From Roseobacter sinensis (GTDB taxonomy: Bacteria; Pseudomonadota; Alphaproteobacteria; Rhodobacterales; Rhodobacteraceae), in NCBI RefSeq assembly GCF_025755255.1, contig NZ_JALIEB010000006.1, forward strand, positions 62,001 to 126,000: 64,000 nt of DNA, read 5' to 3'. The notes below the pieces were generated by a model. That model was not told the DNA's origin. It ran no database searches and saw nothing but the letters and a program-made list of their open reading frames with translations. This document shows positions 18,082 through 27,376 of the stretch, one piece after another (the first letter of the stretch is position 1; every line of letters begins with the position of its first letter). The translations under genes were made by a program, and so were the position numbers.

Positions 18082-18749
18082 TGCATGCAGCGGTTGTTGT
18101 CTTTCCCGGTTCGAACTGCGACCGCGATCTGGCCGTGGCCTTCAAGGCCGCGGGTGCACAGGTCAGCATGGTCTGGCACAAGGACAGCAGCCTGCCGGCA
18201 GGTGTGGACATCGTTGGCATCCCCGGCGGCTTCTCCTTCGGCGATTACCTGCGGTGCGGGGCGATTGCCGCCAATTCGCCGATCTGCCGCTCGGTTGCGG
18301 AGCACGCGGGCCGGGGCGGATACGTCTTGGGCGTGTGCAACGGCTTTCAGGTGCTGACGGAGACCGGGTTGTTGCCGGGCGCTCTGCTGCGCAATGCGGG
18401 GTTGAAGTACATCTGCCAAACCGTTGGATTAAAAGTAGAAACCTCACAATCGGCCTACACGGAAGGCTACAACGCCGGCGATGTGATCGATATTCCGATT
18501 GCCCATCACGATGGCAACTACTTCGCGGACGACGAGACCATCGCGCGGCTGCAGGGCGATGACCGGATCGCATTCACCTACACCGACAACCCCAACGGCG
18601 CCCGCGCCGACATCGCCGGCATCCTCTCGGAAAACCGCCGGGTTCTCGGCATGATGCCGCATCCGGAGCGCGCTGCGGACCCCGTCCATGGCGGCACCGA
18701 CGGGCAGGCGCTCTTCCGCGCATTGGCCGGCGCGCTTGTCAAAGCGTGA
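18081..18749 (+). CDS. purQ: Phosphoribosylformylglycinamidine synthase subunit PurQ
   Basis: A 222-residue class I glutamine amidotransferase that supplies ammonia to PurL. The nucleophile is C86 in GVCNGFQ and the His/Glu pair is in MMPHPERA. The N-terminal [10 protein letters not shown] and [15 protein letters not shown] segments are typical. A short weak hairpin follows the stop (18754-18768) before dctB. Confidence 0.96.
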   Translation: MHAAVVVFPGSNCDRDLAVAFKAAGAQVSMVWHKDSSLPAGVDIVGIPGGFSFGDYLRCGAIAANSPICRSVAEHAGRGGYVLGVCNGFQVLTETGLLPGALLRNAGLKYICQTVGLKVETSQSAYTEGYNAGDVIDIPIAHHDGNYFADDETIARLQGDDRIAFTYTDNPNGARADIAGILSENRRVLGMMPHPERAADPVHGGTDGQALFRALAGALVKA

Positions 18750-18786
18750 CTTGAGCGCGTAAGGCGCTTTCGCGTACTGTCGCGCC

Positions 18787-20547
18787 ATGGATAACTCTGC
18801 CGATCCTGATCCACAGACCCGCACCATCAACTGGCGCGTGCGCGTTGCCTTGGCGGTGCTGCTGCTACTGGCTGTGGTTGTGGTGTCGGTGACCAACAAG
18901 CTGTTGACCGATCGCTTCACAGAAAGCACGCGCAACCGGGCCGAGCTTCGTCTGGCGCTCTACAGCGGTAACCTCTTGTCGGAGCTGCGCCAGAACGCCG
19001 TTGTGCCGCAGCTTCTGGCCCGCGACGCGGAGTTGATCGGAGCGCTGAATTCCGCTGACTACACCGCCTCGACGCGGCGGCTGATCTCTTTCGTCGAAGA
19101 GATCGGCGCGGCCTCGCTGATGCTGCTGGATATCGATGGGCGCACCGTCGCCGCCACCGACCGCAGCCGCCTGGGCTCCAGCCACCGTGCGGAGCCCTAT
19201 TTCGTCGATGCGATCCGCGCCAATGCCACGATTTTCACCGTCGCCCCGCGGGAGGCGGGGGGCTATGGCTTCTTCTACTCGCGCCGGGTGCAATCGGGGT
19301 CGGACGTGCTCGGCGTCATCGCGGTCGAGGTCGATCTGCAGAAATTCGGCCGCGCTTGGGCCGGGATCTCGGATGCGGTGATCGTGACGGACAGCACCGG
19401 GACGATCATTCTGACCACCGAGCCACGCTGGCGCGGGCGCACCGAGGAAGAGGCGCTGGCGCGTCAGACCCCGCAGAACGCCATCCAGCGCGCTATCCAG
19501 GCAACTGCGGATTGGACCGCGCAGCCGACCGACTCCTATCTCGAAGGCGAGGCGGTGATGCGGCTCGAGACGCGGATTCCGTTCCGGGGCTGGCGCATGG
19601 CCAGCTTCACCACCTACGCCTCGGTGCGCGAACGCGTGAACGGCGTTTTGGCACTGGAAATCATGGGCTTCGCGATTCTGCTGGCGCTGAGCTTCTATGC
19701 GCTGAGCCGACGCACCGCGCTCAGGATGGCGCTGTTTCAGCGGGAATCTGCCGAGCTGCGGACGCTGAATGCAGCGCTCCAGCGGGAAATTGCCGAGCGA
19801 AAACGCGTGCAGGAAACGCTTGCGGTGGCCGAGCAGACGCTGGAGCAATCGAGCAAGCTCGCAGCGCTCGGTGAGATGTCGGCGGCTGTCAGCCACGAGC
19901 TCAACCAACCGCTCGCTGCGATGAAAACCTATCTGGCCGGAGCGCGGCTCTTGCTGCGCCGCAACCGGCTCGATGAGGCGCTGTCGTCCTTCGGTCGGAT
20001 CGACGACCTGATCGAGCGCATGGGCGGGATCACGCGGCAATTGAAGTCTTATGCACGCAAGGGGCAAGAGGCGTTTTCCCCTGTAGATATGGGCGATGCG
20101 CTGGCGTCTGCCCTGTCGATGATGGAGCCACAGCTGCGTCAGCGTCATGTCCAGATCAACCGGATTGTCCCGGATCAGCCGGTGCAGGTGATGGGCGACC
20201 GTCTGCGGATCGAGCAGGTCATGGTGAACCTCTTGCGCAATGCGATTGACGCCACCAAATCCGAAGCGGCGCCGAAGGTGGAAATCCTGCTGACCGCAGG
20301 CGAAACGGCCACGCTGACGGTGCGCGACAACGGTCCGGGCATCGAGGATCTCGATCAGCTGTTCGAGCCATTTTACACGACAAAGCAGCCGGGAGACGGC
20401 GTGGGGCTGGGCCTCGCCATTTCATCTGGTATCGTGAACGACTTAGGGGGGCGCCTGACGGCGCGCAATGGACAGGCCGGGGGCGCGGTCTTTGAGATGC
20501 AGTTGCCAATTATGGGTGACGAGCACAGTACACAAGCGGCGGAGTAA
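18787..20547 (+). CDS. dctB: DctB-like C4-dicarboxylate sensor histidine kinase
   Basis: A 586-residue membrane kinase with the DctB layout: transmembrane helices at about residues 19-36 and 285-306 enclosing a double PAS-like (Cache) periplasmic sensor of about 250 residues, then a coiled coil (RTLNAALQREIAERKRVQ) and the kinase core. The phospho-accepting histidine is H370 in SAAVSHELNQPLAAMKTY. The ATPase domain has NLLRNAIDAT, DNGPGI and GVGLGLAIS. It should sense succinate, malate or fumarate and phosphorylate the adjacent regulator. No dct transporter genes are nearby, so the ligand class is inferred. Confidence 0.85.
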   Translation: MDNSADPDPQTRTINWRVRVALAVLLLLAVVVVSVTNKLLTDRFTESTRNRAELRLALYSGNLLSELRQNAVVPQLLARDAELIGALNSADYTASTRRLISFVEEIGAASLMLLDIDGRTVAATDRSRLGSSHRAEPYFVDAIRANATIFTVAPREAGGYGFFYSRRVQSGSDVLGVIAVEVDLQKFGRAWAGISDAVIVTDSTGTIILTTEPRWRGRTEEEALARQTPQNAIQRAIQATADWTAQPTDSYLEGEAVMRLETRIPFRGWRMASFTTYASVRERVNGVLALEIMGFAILLALSFYALSRRTALRMALFQRESAELRTLNAALQREIAERKRVQETLAVAEQTLEQSSKLAALGEMSAAVSHELNQPLAAMKTYLAGARLLLRRNRLDEALSSFGRIDDLIERMGGITRQLKSYARKGQEAFSPVDMGDALASALSMMEPQLRQRHVQINRIVPDQPVQVMGDRLRIEQVMVNLLRNAIDATKSEAAPKVEILLTAGETATLTVRDNGPGIEDLDQLFEPFYTTKQPGDGVGLGLAISSGIVNDLGGRLTARNGQAGGAVFEMQLPIMGDEHSTQAAE

Positions 20548-20550
20548 GCC

Positions 20551-21885
20551 ATGACACAAGCCATGAAAATTGCAATTGTTGATGACGAACAAGATATGCG
20601 GCAGTCGATTAGCCAATGGTTGGCCTTGTCGGGATACGACACCGAGACTTTTGGCAGCGCCGAGGATGCGCTCAAGGTCTTGGGTCCCGATTATCCGGGG
20701 ATCGTGATTTCCGACATCAAGATGCCCGGCATGGACGGGATGCAGTTCCTTAAGAAGTTGATGGGCAACGACAGCGCCCTGCCGGTGATCATGATCACCG
20801 GGCATGGCGATGTGCCGATGGCGGTGGAAGCGATGCGCGTGGGGGCGTTCGACTTCCTCGAAAAGCCGTTCAACCCGGACCGGATGAACGAACTGGCCAA
20901 GAAGGCCACGGGCGCGCGGCGTCTGGTGATGGACAACCGCGCGCTGCGCCGCGAGCTCAGCGACGGCGGCCAGCTGATGAAAAAGCTGATCGGGCAGAGC
21001 CCGGTGATGGAGCGGCTGCGTGAGGACATTCTCGATCTCGGCCAGGCCGATGGCCACGTGCTGATCGACGGCGAGACCGGCACCGGCAAGACGCTGGTGG
21101 CGCATGCGCTGCATGCCGTGGGCTCCCGTGCGGGCAAGAAGTTCGTCTTGATCAGCTGTGGTGCTTATGAAGAGGAGGCGCTGAGCAAGCGGCTCTTTGG
21201 CCCGATGAACCCGGAAGACGCGCAGTTACCGGCCATTGAGGAAGCGCGCGGCGGCACGCTGGTGCTGGAAGACATCGAGGCCTTGTCGGAAACGATGCAG
21301 GCGCGGCTCCTGAGCGTAATCAACGAGCAGGGCGCGCCGGCGGAGACGCGGATCGTGGCGATTTCCAACCTGCAGGAGGCGGGACGCACCTGCGAGGACG
21401 CCCTGCGCGCGGACCTGTTTTACCGGTTGGCCGCGCTGCGGATTACCGTGCCGCCGCTGCGCCAGCGCGGCGAAGACATCCTGACCCTCTTCACCCGTCT
21501 AAGCGAACAATTCTCGGACGAATACGGTTGTGACGCGCCGCAGGTTTCGGCGCAGGAGGCCGCACAGCTGCTGCAGGCGCCCTGGCCCGGCAATGTACGT
21601 CAGCTGATCAACGTGGCGGAACGCGCGGTGCTGCAGTCGCGCCGCGGCTCCGGCACCATCGCGTCGCTGCTGATGAACGATCACGAAGACATGCAGCCGG
21701 TGATGACGACGGAAGGCAAGCCGCTCAAGGAGTATGTGGAAGCCTTCGAGCGGATGCTGATCGACAACACCATGCGCCGTCATCGTGGGTCCATCGCGTC
21801 GGTGATGGAGGAATTATGCCTGCCACGCCGCACGTTAAACGAGAAAATGGCGAAGTACGGCTTGCAGCGGTCTGATTACCTCTGA
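20551..21885 (+). CDS. dctD: DctD-like response regulator with degenerate AAA+ domain
   Basis: A 444-residue regulator three bases after dctB. The receiver domain has the phospho-acceptor D55 in ISDIKMPGMDG. The AAA+ domain keeps the Walker A motif GETGTGKT (174-181), but after LFG (215-217), where sigma-54 activators carry the GAFTGA loop, it reads PMNPEDAQL. Walker B is LVLEDIE rather than LFLDEI. A Fis-type helix-turn-helix ends the protein (SIASVMEELCLPRRTLNEKM). Without GAFTGA it should not remodel sigma-54 polymerase; NtrC of Rhodobacter capsulatus is a known precedent that acts with sigma-70 polymerase. Confidence 0.85.
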   Translation: MTQAMKIAIVDDEQDMRQSISQWLALSGYDTETFGSAEDALKVLGPDYPGIVISDIKMPGMDGMQFLKKLMGNDSALPVIMITGHGDVPMAVEAMRVGAFDFLEKPFNPDRMNELAKKATGARRLVMDNRALRRELSDGGQLMKKLIGQSPVMERLREDILDLGQADGHVLIDGETGTGKTLVAHALHAVGSRAGKKFVLISCGAYEEEALSKRLFGPMNPEDAQLPAIEEARGGTLVLEDIEALSETMQARLLSVINEQGAPAETRIVAISNLQEAGRTCEDALRADLFYRLAALRITVPPLRQRGEDILTLFTRLSEQFSDEYGCDAPQVSAQEAAQLLQAPWPGNVRQLINVAERAVLQSRRGSGTIASLLMNDHEDMQPVMTTEGKPLKEYVEAFERMLIDNTMRRHRGSIASVMEELCLPRRTLNEKMAKYGLQRSDYL

Positions 21886-21931
21886 GAGCCGCGACTTTCC
21901 GCTGATGTCGCGAAAAATCGCGTAGAATCCG

Positions 21932-21960
21932 GGGGCTAGAGCCGTTTTGCGGCTCGCCCC
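21932..21960 (+). terminator. Terminator-like hairpin after dctD
   Basis: GGGGC...GAGCCG (loop TTTTG) CGGCTC...GCCCC forms an 11-bp stem with a two-base bulge about 45 bases after the dctD stop. No T-run follows, so the call rests on the stem and its position. Confidence 0.5.
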
Positions 21961-22174
21961 GCACATTCCCCATTGTGTTTTCTCACACAGTCGCATTATC
22001 TAAGGGAACGATGGTGCGCTGCATCTGTGCATGCTGCCGTCGGATGAGATTCGCTGCTCTGGGCGCGGTGTGGGACGTATTACACCGCCGGGGTAGACCG
22101 ATTGGGCTGGAAACGGCCAACGAACCGCTGACGTGGACAAGGCGCAAGCGCCCCAAACCACGCAGTATATAATG

Positions 22175-22204
22175 GACACGAGGCCGCCTTGGCGTGCCCG
22201 TGTC
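22175..22204 (+). promoter_or_regulatory. Strong hairpin in the RNase E 5' leader
   Basis: GACACG-a-GGC-CGCC and GGCG-t-GCC-CGTGTC pair over 12-13 positions with two one-base bulges, about 160 bases upstream of the rne start. In E. coli, RNase E feeds back on its own mRNA through a leader hairpin; a similar role here is only an inference. Confidence 0.4.
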
Positions 22205-22364
22205 GGAGAAGAACCGCGATGACGCGCGCCGATGCACTGAGCAGATCCGCCATGGCCCCGAGGGGCCGGGCGCAGCGCACGTCTAAGATCGCCCTGACAA
22301 GACACGTCCCTTACCTCGCCGACCCGCCAGGGTCTGCGCGGTCACGGCTGTGCAAACTGGAAAT

Positions 22365-24953
22365 ATGGCTAAGAAAATGCTTATCGATGCCACCCACGCG
22401 GAGGAGACCCGCGTTGTGGTGGTGGACGGAAACAAGGTCGAGGAGTTCGATTTTGAATCCGAAAACCGCCGGCAGCTGGCCGGCAACATCTATCTTGCAA
22501 AGGTAACGCGCGTCGAACCGTCGCTGCAGGCGGCATTCGTTGACTACGGCGGCAATCGCCACGGGTTCCTCGCGTTCTCGGAGATCCATCCCGACTACTA
22601 TCAGATCCCGGTCGCGGACCGTCAGGCTCTGATGGAAGAGGAACGGGCCTATGCCGAAGCGCAGAGAGCCAAGGAGGACGAGGACGAAAAACCCAAGCGC
22701 CGCTCGCGCAGCCGCAGCCGCACCAAGGTGAAAGCCGAGGAGACGGTGAGCGAGGACGCCACCGCGTCCGCCGATGTGGACACCGACCAGATCGACGGGA
22801 TGCAGACCATCGACCTCGACGACGAGGAAGGTTCCTCGCCGATGGAGCGGGTGGCGGAAACCCCTGTGGAAGAACCCGAAGATGACGCCGAGGTGGCAGA
22901 GGTCGACGCGGAGGACGACGCGGGCGACGATGACGATGCCGCACCATCTGCGCGCAAATCCGACGCGTCGGCCAAGGATGACAGCATCGAATCCGTGGCC
23001 GATGACGACGACCAGGAAGACATTCGCCCGGTCCGCAAGCCGCGGCCCCGGCGCTACAAGATCCAGGAGGTCATCAAGGTCCGTCAGATCCTGCTGGTGC
23101 AGGTCGTCAAGGAAGAGCGCGGCAACAAGGGCGCGGCGCTGACCACCTATCTGTCGCTGGCAGGTCGCTATTGCGTGCTGATGCCCAACACCGCGCGGGG
23201 CGGCGGCATTTCCCGCAAGATCACCAACGCGGCCGACCGCAAGAAGCTGAAGGAGATCGCCAACGAGATCGAGGTGCCCGATGGCGCCGGGCTGATCGTG
23301 CGCACGGCAGGCGCCAAGCGCACCAAGGCCGAGATCAAGCGCGACTACGAGTATCTGCAGCGGCTTTGGGAGCAGATCCGCGAGCTCACGCTGAAGTCCA
23401 TTGCGCCGACGAAAATCTATGAGGAGGGCGACCTGATCAAGCGGTCGATCCGCGACCTCTACAACCGCGAGATCGACGAGGTTTTCGTGGAAGGCGAACG
23501 CGGTTACCGCATCGCCAAGGACTTCATGAAGATGATCATGCCGTCTCACGCGAAGAACGTGAAGCTCTACACAGAGAGCCTGCCGCTCTTTGCGCGCTAT
23601 CAGGTGGAAAGCTACCTGGCGGCCATGTTCAACCCGACGGTGCAGCTGCCGTCGGGCGGCTATATCGTCATCGGTGTCACCGAGGCTCTGGTGGCGATCG
23701 ACGTGAACTCCGGGCGCGCGACCAAGGAAGGCTCGATCGAGCAGACCGCGACCAAGACCAACCTGGAAGCCGCCGATGAGGTGGCGCGCCAGCTGCGGCT
23801 GCGCGACCTTGCCGGTCTGATCGTGATCGACTTCATCGACATGGACGAGCGCAAGAACAACGCCGCCGTCGAGAAGCGCGTGAAAGAGAAGCTCAAGACC
23901 GACCGCGCGCGCATCCAGGTGGGCCGGATCTCGGGGTTCGGCCTGATGGAAATGTCCCGGCAGCGCCTGCGCCCCGGCATGCTTGAAGCGTCGACCCAAC
24001 CGTGTCCGCACTGCCACGGCACCGGGCTTATCCGCTCCGATGACAGCATGGCGTTGTCGATCCTGCGGCAGATCGAGGAAGAGGGGACGCGCAAACGCTC
24101 GCGCGAGGTGCTTGTGCGCGCTCCGGTTGGTATCGCGAACTTTCTCATTAACCAGAAGCGCGAACACATCGCCCAGATCGAAGCGCGCTATGGCATGTCG
24201 GTGCGGATCGAGGGAGACCCGATGCTGGTCAGCCCCGATTTCGACCTTCAGAAGTTCAAGACGGCCACGCGCGTTGTGACGGCGGCCCCGGACACTGTGG
24301 TCTCGGTCGACACCTCGATCATGGATCAGGTGGACGCCGACGACGATAGCGATGCGGTCGCCGAAGAGGCGCCAGCGGCGGACCAGGGACGACCGGACGA
24401 CGGGGAGGGGGACGGCAAGCCCAAGCGCCGCCGTCGCCGTCGTCGGCGCAGCCGGAACAAGTCGAACGGTGCGGAGAACGGCCAGTCCGCCGAGACGCAG
24501 GACGCAAGCGAGGATGCGCCGGTCGAGAACGGCGCGGATACCTCCGAGACACCGGCAGAAGCGCCGGTCGAGGCTGCGCCGGACGAGAGTGCCGACGCGG
24601 AAAAGCCCAAGCCCAAGCGCCGCACACGCAAGTCGAAGGCCAAGGAAGAGGCGGAAGCGGTCACCACCGAAGACGCAAAGACAAGTGAAGCCGCCCCGGA
24701 ACCTGCGGCGGAGGCCCCCGAGGAGGTGGCGGAAAAACCCAAGCGCAAGCGCGCCAGTCGCGCCAAGAAGCCGAAAGGTGAGGAGGTGGCCCCCGAAGCT
24801 GCCGAGGCGCCCGCGCCCGAACCCGCAGCCGCAGAACCTGCGCCCGAACCGGAGCCTGTGGCGGCAGAGCCGGCGACGGCCACACCGGAGCCTGCGCCCG
24901 AACCGGCACCTGCAAAGCCCAAACGCAAGGGTTGGTGGTCGCTCGGTAGCTGA
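22365..24953 (+). CDS. rne: Ribonuclease E
   Basis: An 862-residue endoribonuclease that starts mRNA decay and processes rRNA and tRNA precursors. It opens MAKKMLIDATHAEETRVVVVDG and enters an S1 domain that is interrupted at about residues 92-225 by a long acidic/basic low-complexity insert. The catalytic core has the metal-binding aspartates in ALVAIDVNSGR and VIDFIDMD, and the zinc-link cysteines in CPHCHGTG. The last 250 residues are disordered, with Arg/Lys patches and Ala-Pro-Glu repeats, ending KGWWSLGS: a scaffold for degradosome partners. The start is ATG 22365; an in-frame ATG at 22350 would add five residues. Confidence 0.96.
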   Translation: MAKKMLIDATHAEETRVVVVDGNKVEEFDFESENRRQLAGNIYLAKVTRVEPSLQAAFVDYGGNRHGFLAFSEIHPDYYQIPVADRQALMEEERAYAEAQRAKEDEDEKPKRRSRSRSRTKVKAEETVSEDATASADVDTDQIDGMQTIDLDDEEGSSPMERVAETPVEEPEDDAEVAEVDAEDDAGDDDDAAPSARKSDASAKDDSIESVADDDDQEDIRPVRKPRPRRYKIQEVIKVRQILLVQVVKEERGNKGAALTTYLSLAGRYCVLMPNTARGGGISRKITNAADRKKLKEIANEIEVPDGAGLIVRTAGAKRTKAEIKRDYEYLQRLWEQIRELTLKSIAPTKIYEEGDLIKRSIRDLYNREIDEVFVEGERGYRIAKDFMKMIMPSHAKNVKLYTESLPLFARYQVESYLAAMFNPTVQLPSGGYIVIGVTEALVAIDVNSGRATKEGSIEQTATKTNLEAADEVARQLRLRDLAGLIVIDFIDMDERKNNAAVEKRVKEKLKTDRARIQVGRISGFGLMEMSRQRLRPGMLEASTQPCPHCHGTGLIRSDDSMALSILRQIEEEGTRKRSREVLVRAPVGIANFLINQKREHIAQIEARYGMSVRIEGDPMLVSPDFDLQKFKTATRVVTAAPDTVVSVDTSIMDQVDADDDSDAVAEEAPAADQGRPDDGEGDGKPKRRRRRRRRSRNKSNGAENGQSAETQDASEDAPVENGADTSETPAEAPVEAAPDESADAEKPKPKRRTRKSKAKEEAEAVTTEDAKTSEAAPEPAAEAPEEVAEKPKRKRASRAKKPKGEEVAPEAAEAPAPEPAAAEPAPEPEPVAAEPATATPEPAPEPAPAKPKRKGWWSLGS

Positions 24954-24974
24954 GGCAGCAAGGACAGAATCAGG

Positions 24975-25003
24975 AGGGCGTGCCGGAGGGCGCGCCCTTT
25001 TTC
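24975..25003 (+). terminator. Rho-independent terminator of rne
   Basis: AGGGCGTG (24975-24982) pairs with CGCGCCCT (24991-24998) around an eight-base loop and runs into TTTTT. It lies 20 bases after the rne stop and just before the convergent TusA-like gene. Confidence 0.85.
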
Positions 25004-25006
25004 GTG

Positions 25007-25237
25007 TCAGGTTTTGCGGATGACATAGACCTGCACGGGACCCTCTATGTCGGATGACACAAGCTCATGCCCAGATTCTGCACAAAAATGCGGCACATCG
25101 ACCACCGCCGCCGGGTCGTCGGCGCGCAGGGTGAGCGTGCTGCCGGGGGTGAGGGCCTGCAACCTCTTGCGGGCCTTCAGGACGGGCAGGGGGCAGAGCA
25201 GCCCGGTTGCGTCAAGCTCTGTTCTGGTCTCACTCAT
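25007..25237 (-). CDS. TusA-family sulfurtransferase-like protein
   Basis: A 76-residue SirA/TusA-type protein. The LLCPLPVLKARK motif near residue 15 contains the persulfide-carrying cysteine and the CPxP start of the first helix. Members move sulfur for tRNA thiolation, molybdenum cofactor or sulfur oxidation. I chose the ATG at 25237 because the longer reading adds 12 non-conserved residues. Its stop abuts the rne terminator, and it is divergent from ccdA, a thiol-redox gene. Confidence 0.88.
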   Translation of the reverse strand: MSETRTELDATGLLCPLPVLKARKRLQALTPGSTLTLRADDPAAVVDVPHFCAESGHELVSSDIEGPVQVYVIRKT

Positions 25238-25329
25238 GGCCCTCAGATAGGCGCGATGTTTCACTCTGTCCACAAGGTTGTGACTGTCATCTGCGTGACG
25301 TCTTAACGCTTATCCGTTAGGGGTTGGGC

Positions 25330-26082
25330 ATGTTCGGAATCGAAATCATTGACGCCAGTCTGCTGCCTGCCATGATGGTTGCCCTGCTTGCCGGGATCAT
25401 CAGCTTTCTGAGCCCCTGCGTGCTGCCGATCGTACCGCCCTATCTCGCCTATATGAGCGGGGTCTCGGTCGGCGACATGAGCGGCGAGACCGCGGCGCGC
25501 CGCCGTGCGGTGATTTCGGCGCTGTTCTTTGTGTTGGGTCTGAGTACGGTCTTCCTGCTGCTTGGCTTCACGGCCTCGGCATTCGGGGCGTTTTTCCTTC
25601 AAAATCAAGTGCTTTTCGCCCAGCTGTCGGGCCTCGTGGTGATCGTCTTCGGCCTGCATTTTCTCGGCCTCTTTCGCATCCCCTTTCTGGACCGCGAGGC
25701 ACGGCTGGACGCAGGCGATCAGGGCGGGTCGAGTTTTGGCGCCTATATCCTCGGCCTTGCCTTCGCCTTTGGCTGGACACCCTGCATCGGGCCGCAGCTT
25801 GGCGCGATCCTGTCGCTCGCCGCGTCTGAGGCCTCGGTCAGCCGCGGCACGGTCTTGCTGGGTGTCTATGCGGCGGGGCTGGGCATCCCCTTCCTGCTGG
25901 CCGCGATGTTCATGACACGGGCTGTCGGCGTGATGAACCGCCTCAAGCGCCACATGAAAGCGATCGAGCGCGTGATGGGTGGCCTTCTGATCTTCGTGGG
26001 TCTCGCCATGGTCACCGGCGCCTTCACCACCTTCTCCTACTGGCTGCTGGAGCAATTCCCGGCCTTGGCTTTGCTGGGCTGA
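25330..26082 (+). CDS. ccdA: Cytochrome c biogenesis protein CcdA
   Basis: A 250-residue inner-membrane protein with six hydrophobic helices that passes reducing power from cytoplasmic thioredoxin to the periplasm. The paired redox cysteines are in SFLSPCVLPIVPPY (helix 1) and GWTPCIGP (helix 4), the DsbD-beta/CcdA hallmark. I prefer ATG 25330 over TTG 25324 because AGGGG precedes it. In many alphaproteobacteria CcdA serves cytochrome c maturation. Confidence 0.94.
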   Translation: MFGIEIIDASLLPAMMVALLAGIISFLSPCVLPIVPPYLAYMSGVSVGDMSGETAARRRAVISALFFVLGLSTVFLLLGFTASAFGAFFLQNQVLFAQLSGLVVIVFGLHFLGLFRIPFLDREARLDAGDQGGSSFGAYILGLAFAFGWTPCIGPQLGAILSLAASEASVSRGTVLLGVYAAGLGIPFLLAAMFMTRAVGVMNRLKRHMKAIERVMGGLLIFVGLAMVTGAFTTFSYWLLEQFPALALLG

Positions 26083-26137
26083 TCCCCTTAGACTGGTCGG
26101 CAACCCTGCGTTGCTGCCGGGATTAGTAAGGTTTGCC

Positions 26138-27376
26138 ATGGGCAGCACGTCTGAAACACAGGTGAGACGCCGCAAGGTTTTCTATATTCCGGGATACGAC
26201 CCCTTTCCGCCGCGCCGCTATCGCGAGCTCTACCGCACCGAGGGCGCAGCGCAGGCAGCGATCAGCGGCTACACGCTGGAGGTAAGCGCCAACGCCCAGG
26301 CCGAGCGCTTCGGCTGGCAGGTGCGCAGCGAGATCGACGGCGCCGTCACACAGGCCGAAATCGAAGTGCTGATCTGGTCCGATATCGTGCAGGAGAGCTT
26401 CCACGCCTCGATCACACGCACGTATCTCGCGATGCTGCGCACCGCTTGGATCTATGTCTCGACAGGTGCGCTCTGGCGGCTGATGCGGCTGCGCAAGGGG
26501 CCGGTGATCGCAGCGCTCTACCCGGTGGTCATGCTGACGGGCCAGTTCATCTTTGCGGTCGCCCTGGGGTGGGCTGTGGGCCGCGTCGTGCAGGTGCTGC
26601 TCGCGCTCTTGCCGATCTGGCCCACGGCGCAGATCATCGTGGCCGCCTGCGCTGCGGCGGCGGTCTTCGCGGCGTGCCTGCGCTTCTTCCAGAAGATCGA
26701 CGGCAAGATCTTCGCCCATTACCTCATGCATGATTTTGCCCACAGCGCGGCGCTGCGTGGGGCCTACCCGCCCGCGATCCTCTCTCGGCTGCAGGACTTC
26801 CGGGCCGCGATCGCGGCCGCCCTCGAAGAGCCCGTGGACGAGGTGCTGGTCGTGGGTCATTCCTCCGGCGCGCATCTGGCCGTGACGGTGCTGGCGGATC
26901 TGCTCCGCGGCGGAGCGCTGGCCGGTGCGCGGCCTGCGTTGAGCTTCCTGTCGCTGGGCCATGTGGTGCCGATGATCGCCTTTCTGCCCGAGGCGCAGCA
27001 GATGCGCCGCGACCTGCGCGATCTGTCGGTGGCGGAGGAGATCGCCTGGGTCGATGTCACCGCCCCGGGGGACGGCTGCTCCTTTGCACTCTGTGATCCG
27101 GTGAGCGTTTCGGGGCAGGAGACGCCTGACAAGCGCTGGCCGCTGGTCTTTTCGGCGGCCTTCACGCAGAGCCTGAGCCCCGCGCGCTGGCGGGCCTTGC
27201 GCTGGCGCTTCTTCCGGCTGCATTTTCAGTATCTCTGCGCTTTCGACCGGCCCAAGGACTACGACTATTTCCAGATCACCGCCGGCCCGCTGACGCTGCG
27301 GGCGCGCTACGCGGGGCGCCCGGCCTCGGCCTCACGGATCACGCGCGCGGTCAGCAAATACACATCCATCTCGTGA
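26138..27376 (+). CDS. Membrane-associated alpha/beta hydrolase-like protein
   Basis: A 412-residue protein of uncertain function. The start KVFYIPGYDPF resembles the first strand of lipase-like alpha/beta hydrolases, and a nucleophile elbow GHSSGA follows at residues 240-245 (S242). Two hydrophobic stretches (about 124-148 and 150-182) sit between them, so it probably anchors in the inner membrane. The Asp and His of a triad cannot be assigned by eye. Its stop overlaps the P450 start (GTGA), so the two should be made together and may act on the same lipid or hydrophobic compound. Confidence 0.7.
   Translation: MGSTSETQVRRRKVFYIPGYDPFPPRRYRELYRTEGAAQAAISGYTLEVSANAQAERFGWQVRSEIDGAVTQAEIEVLIWSDIVQESFHASITRTYLAMLRTAWIYVSTGALWRLMRLRKGPVIAALYPVVMLTGQFIFAVALGWAVGRVVQVLLALLPIWPTAQIIVAACAAAAVFAACLRFFQKIDGKIFAHYLMHDFAHSAALRGAYPPAILSRLQDFRAAIAAALEEPVDEVLVVGHSSGAHLAVTVLADLLRGGALAGARPALSFLSLGHVVPMIAFLPEAQQMRRDLRDLSVAEEIAWVDVTAPGDGCSFALCDPVSVSGQETPDKRWPLVFSAAFTQSLSPARWRALRWRFFRLHFQYLCAFDRPKDYDYFQITAGPLTLRARYAGRPASASRITRAVSKYTSIS

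Larger units (their letters stand above)
21886..22364. other. 479-base gap holding the dctD 3' end and the RNase E leader
   Basis: I see no convincing gene here. The region holds a terminator-like stem (21932-21960), a short inverted repeat GGCGC-AA-GCGCC (22141-22152), a perfect TATAAT (22168-22173) without an obvious -35 box, and a long hairpin (22175-22204). The rest should be the 5' untranslated leader of rne, which is long in many bacteria and used for autoregulation. Confidence 0.5.

Noticed and set aside
18754-18768. AGCGC-GTAAG-GCGCT hairpin between purQ and dctB
   Set aside because: Only five base pairs with a short T-run; too weak to call a terminator.
22311-24167. 618-codon minus-strand frame opposite rne
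   Set aside because: A shadow of RNase E with low-complexity translation and no domain.
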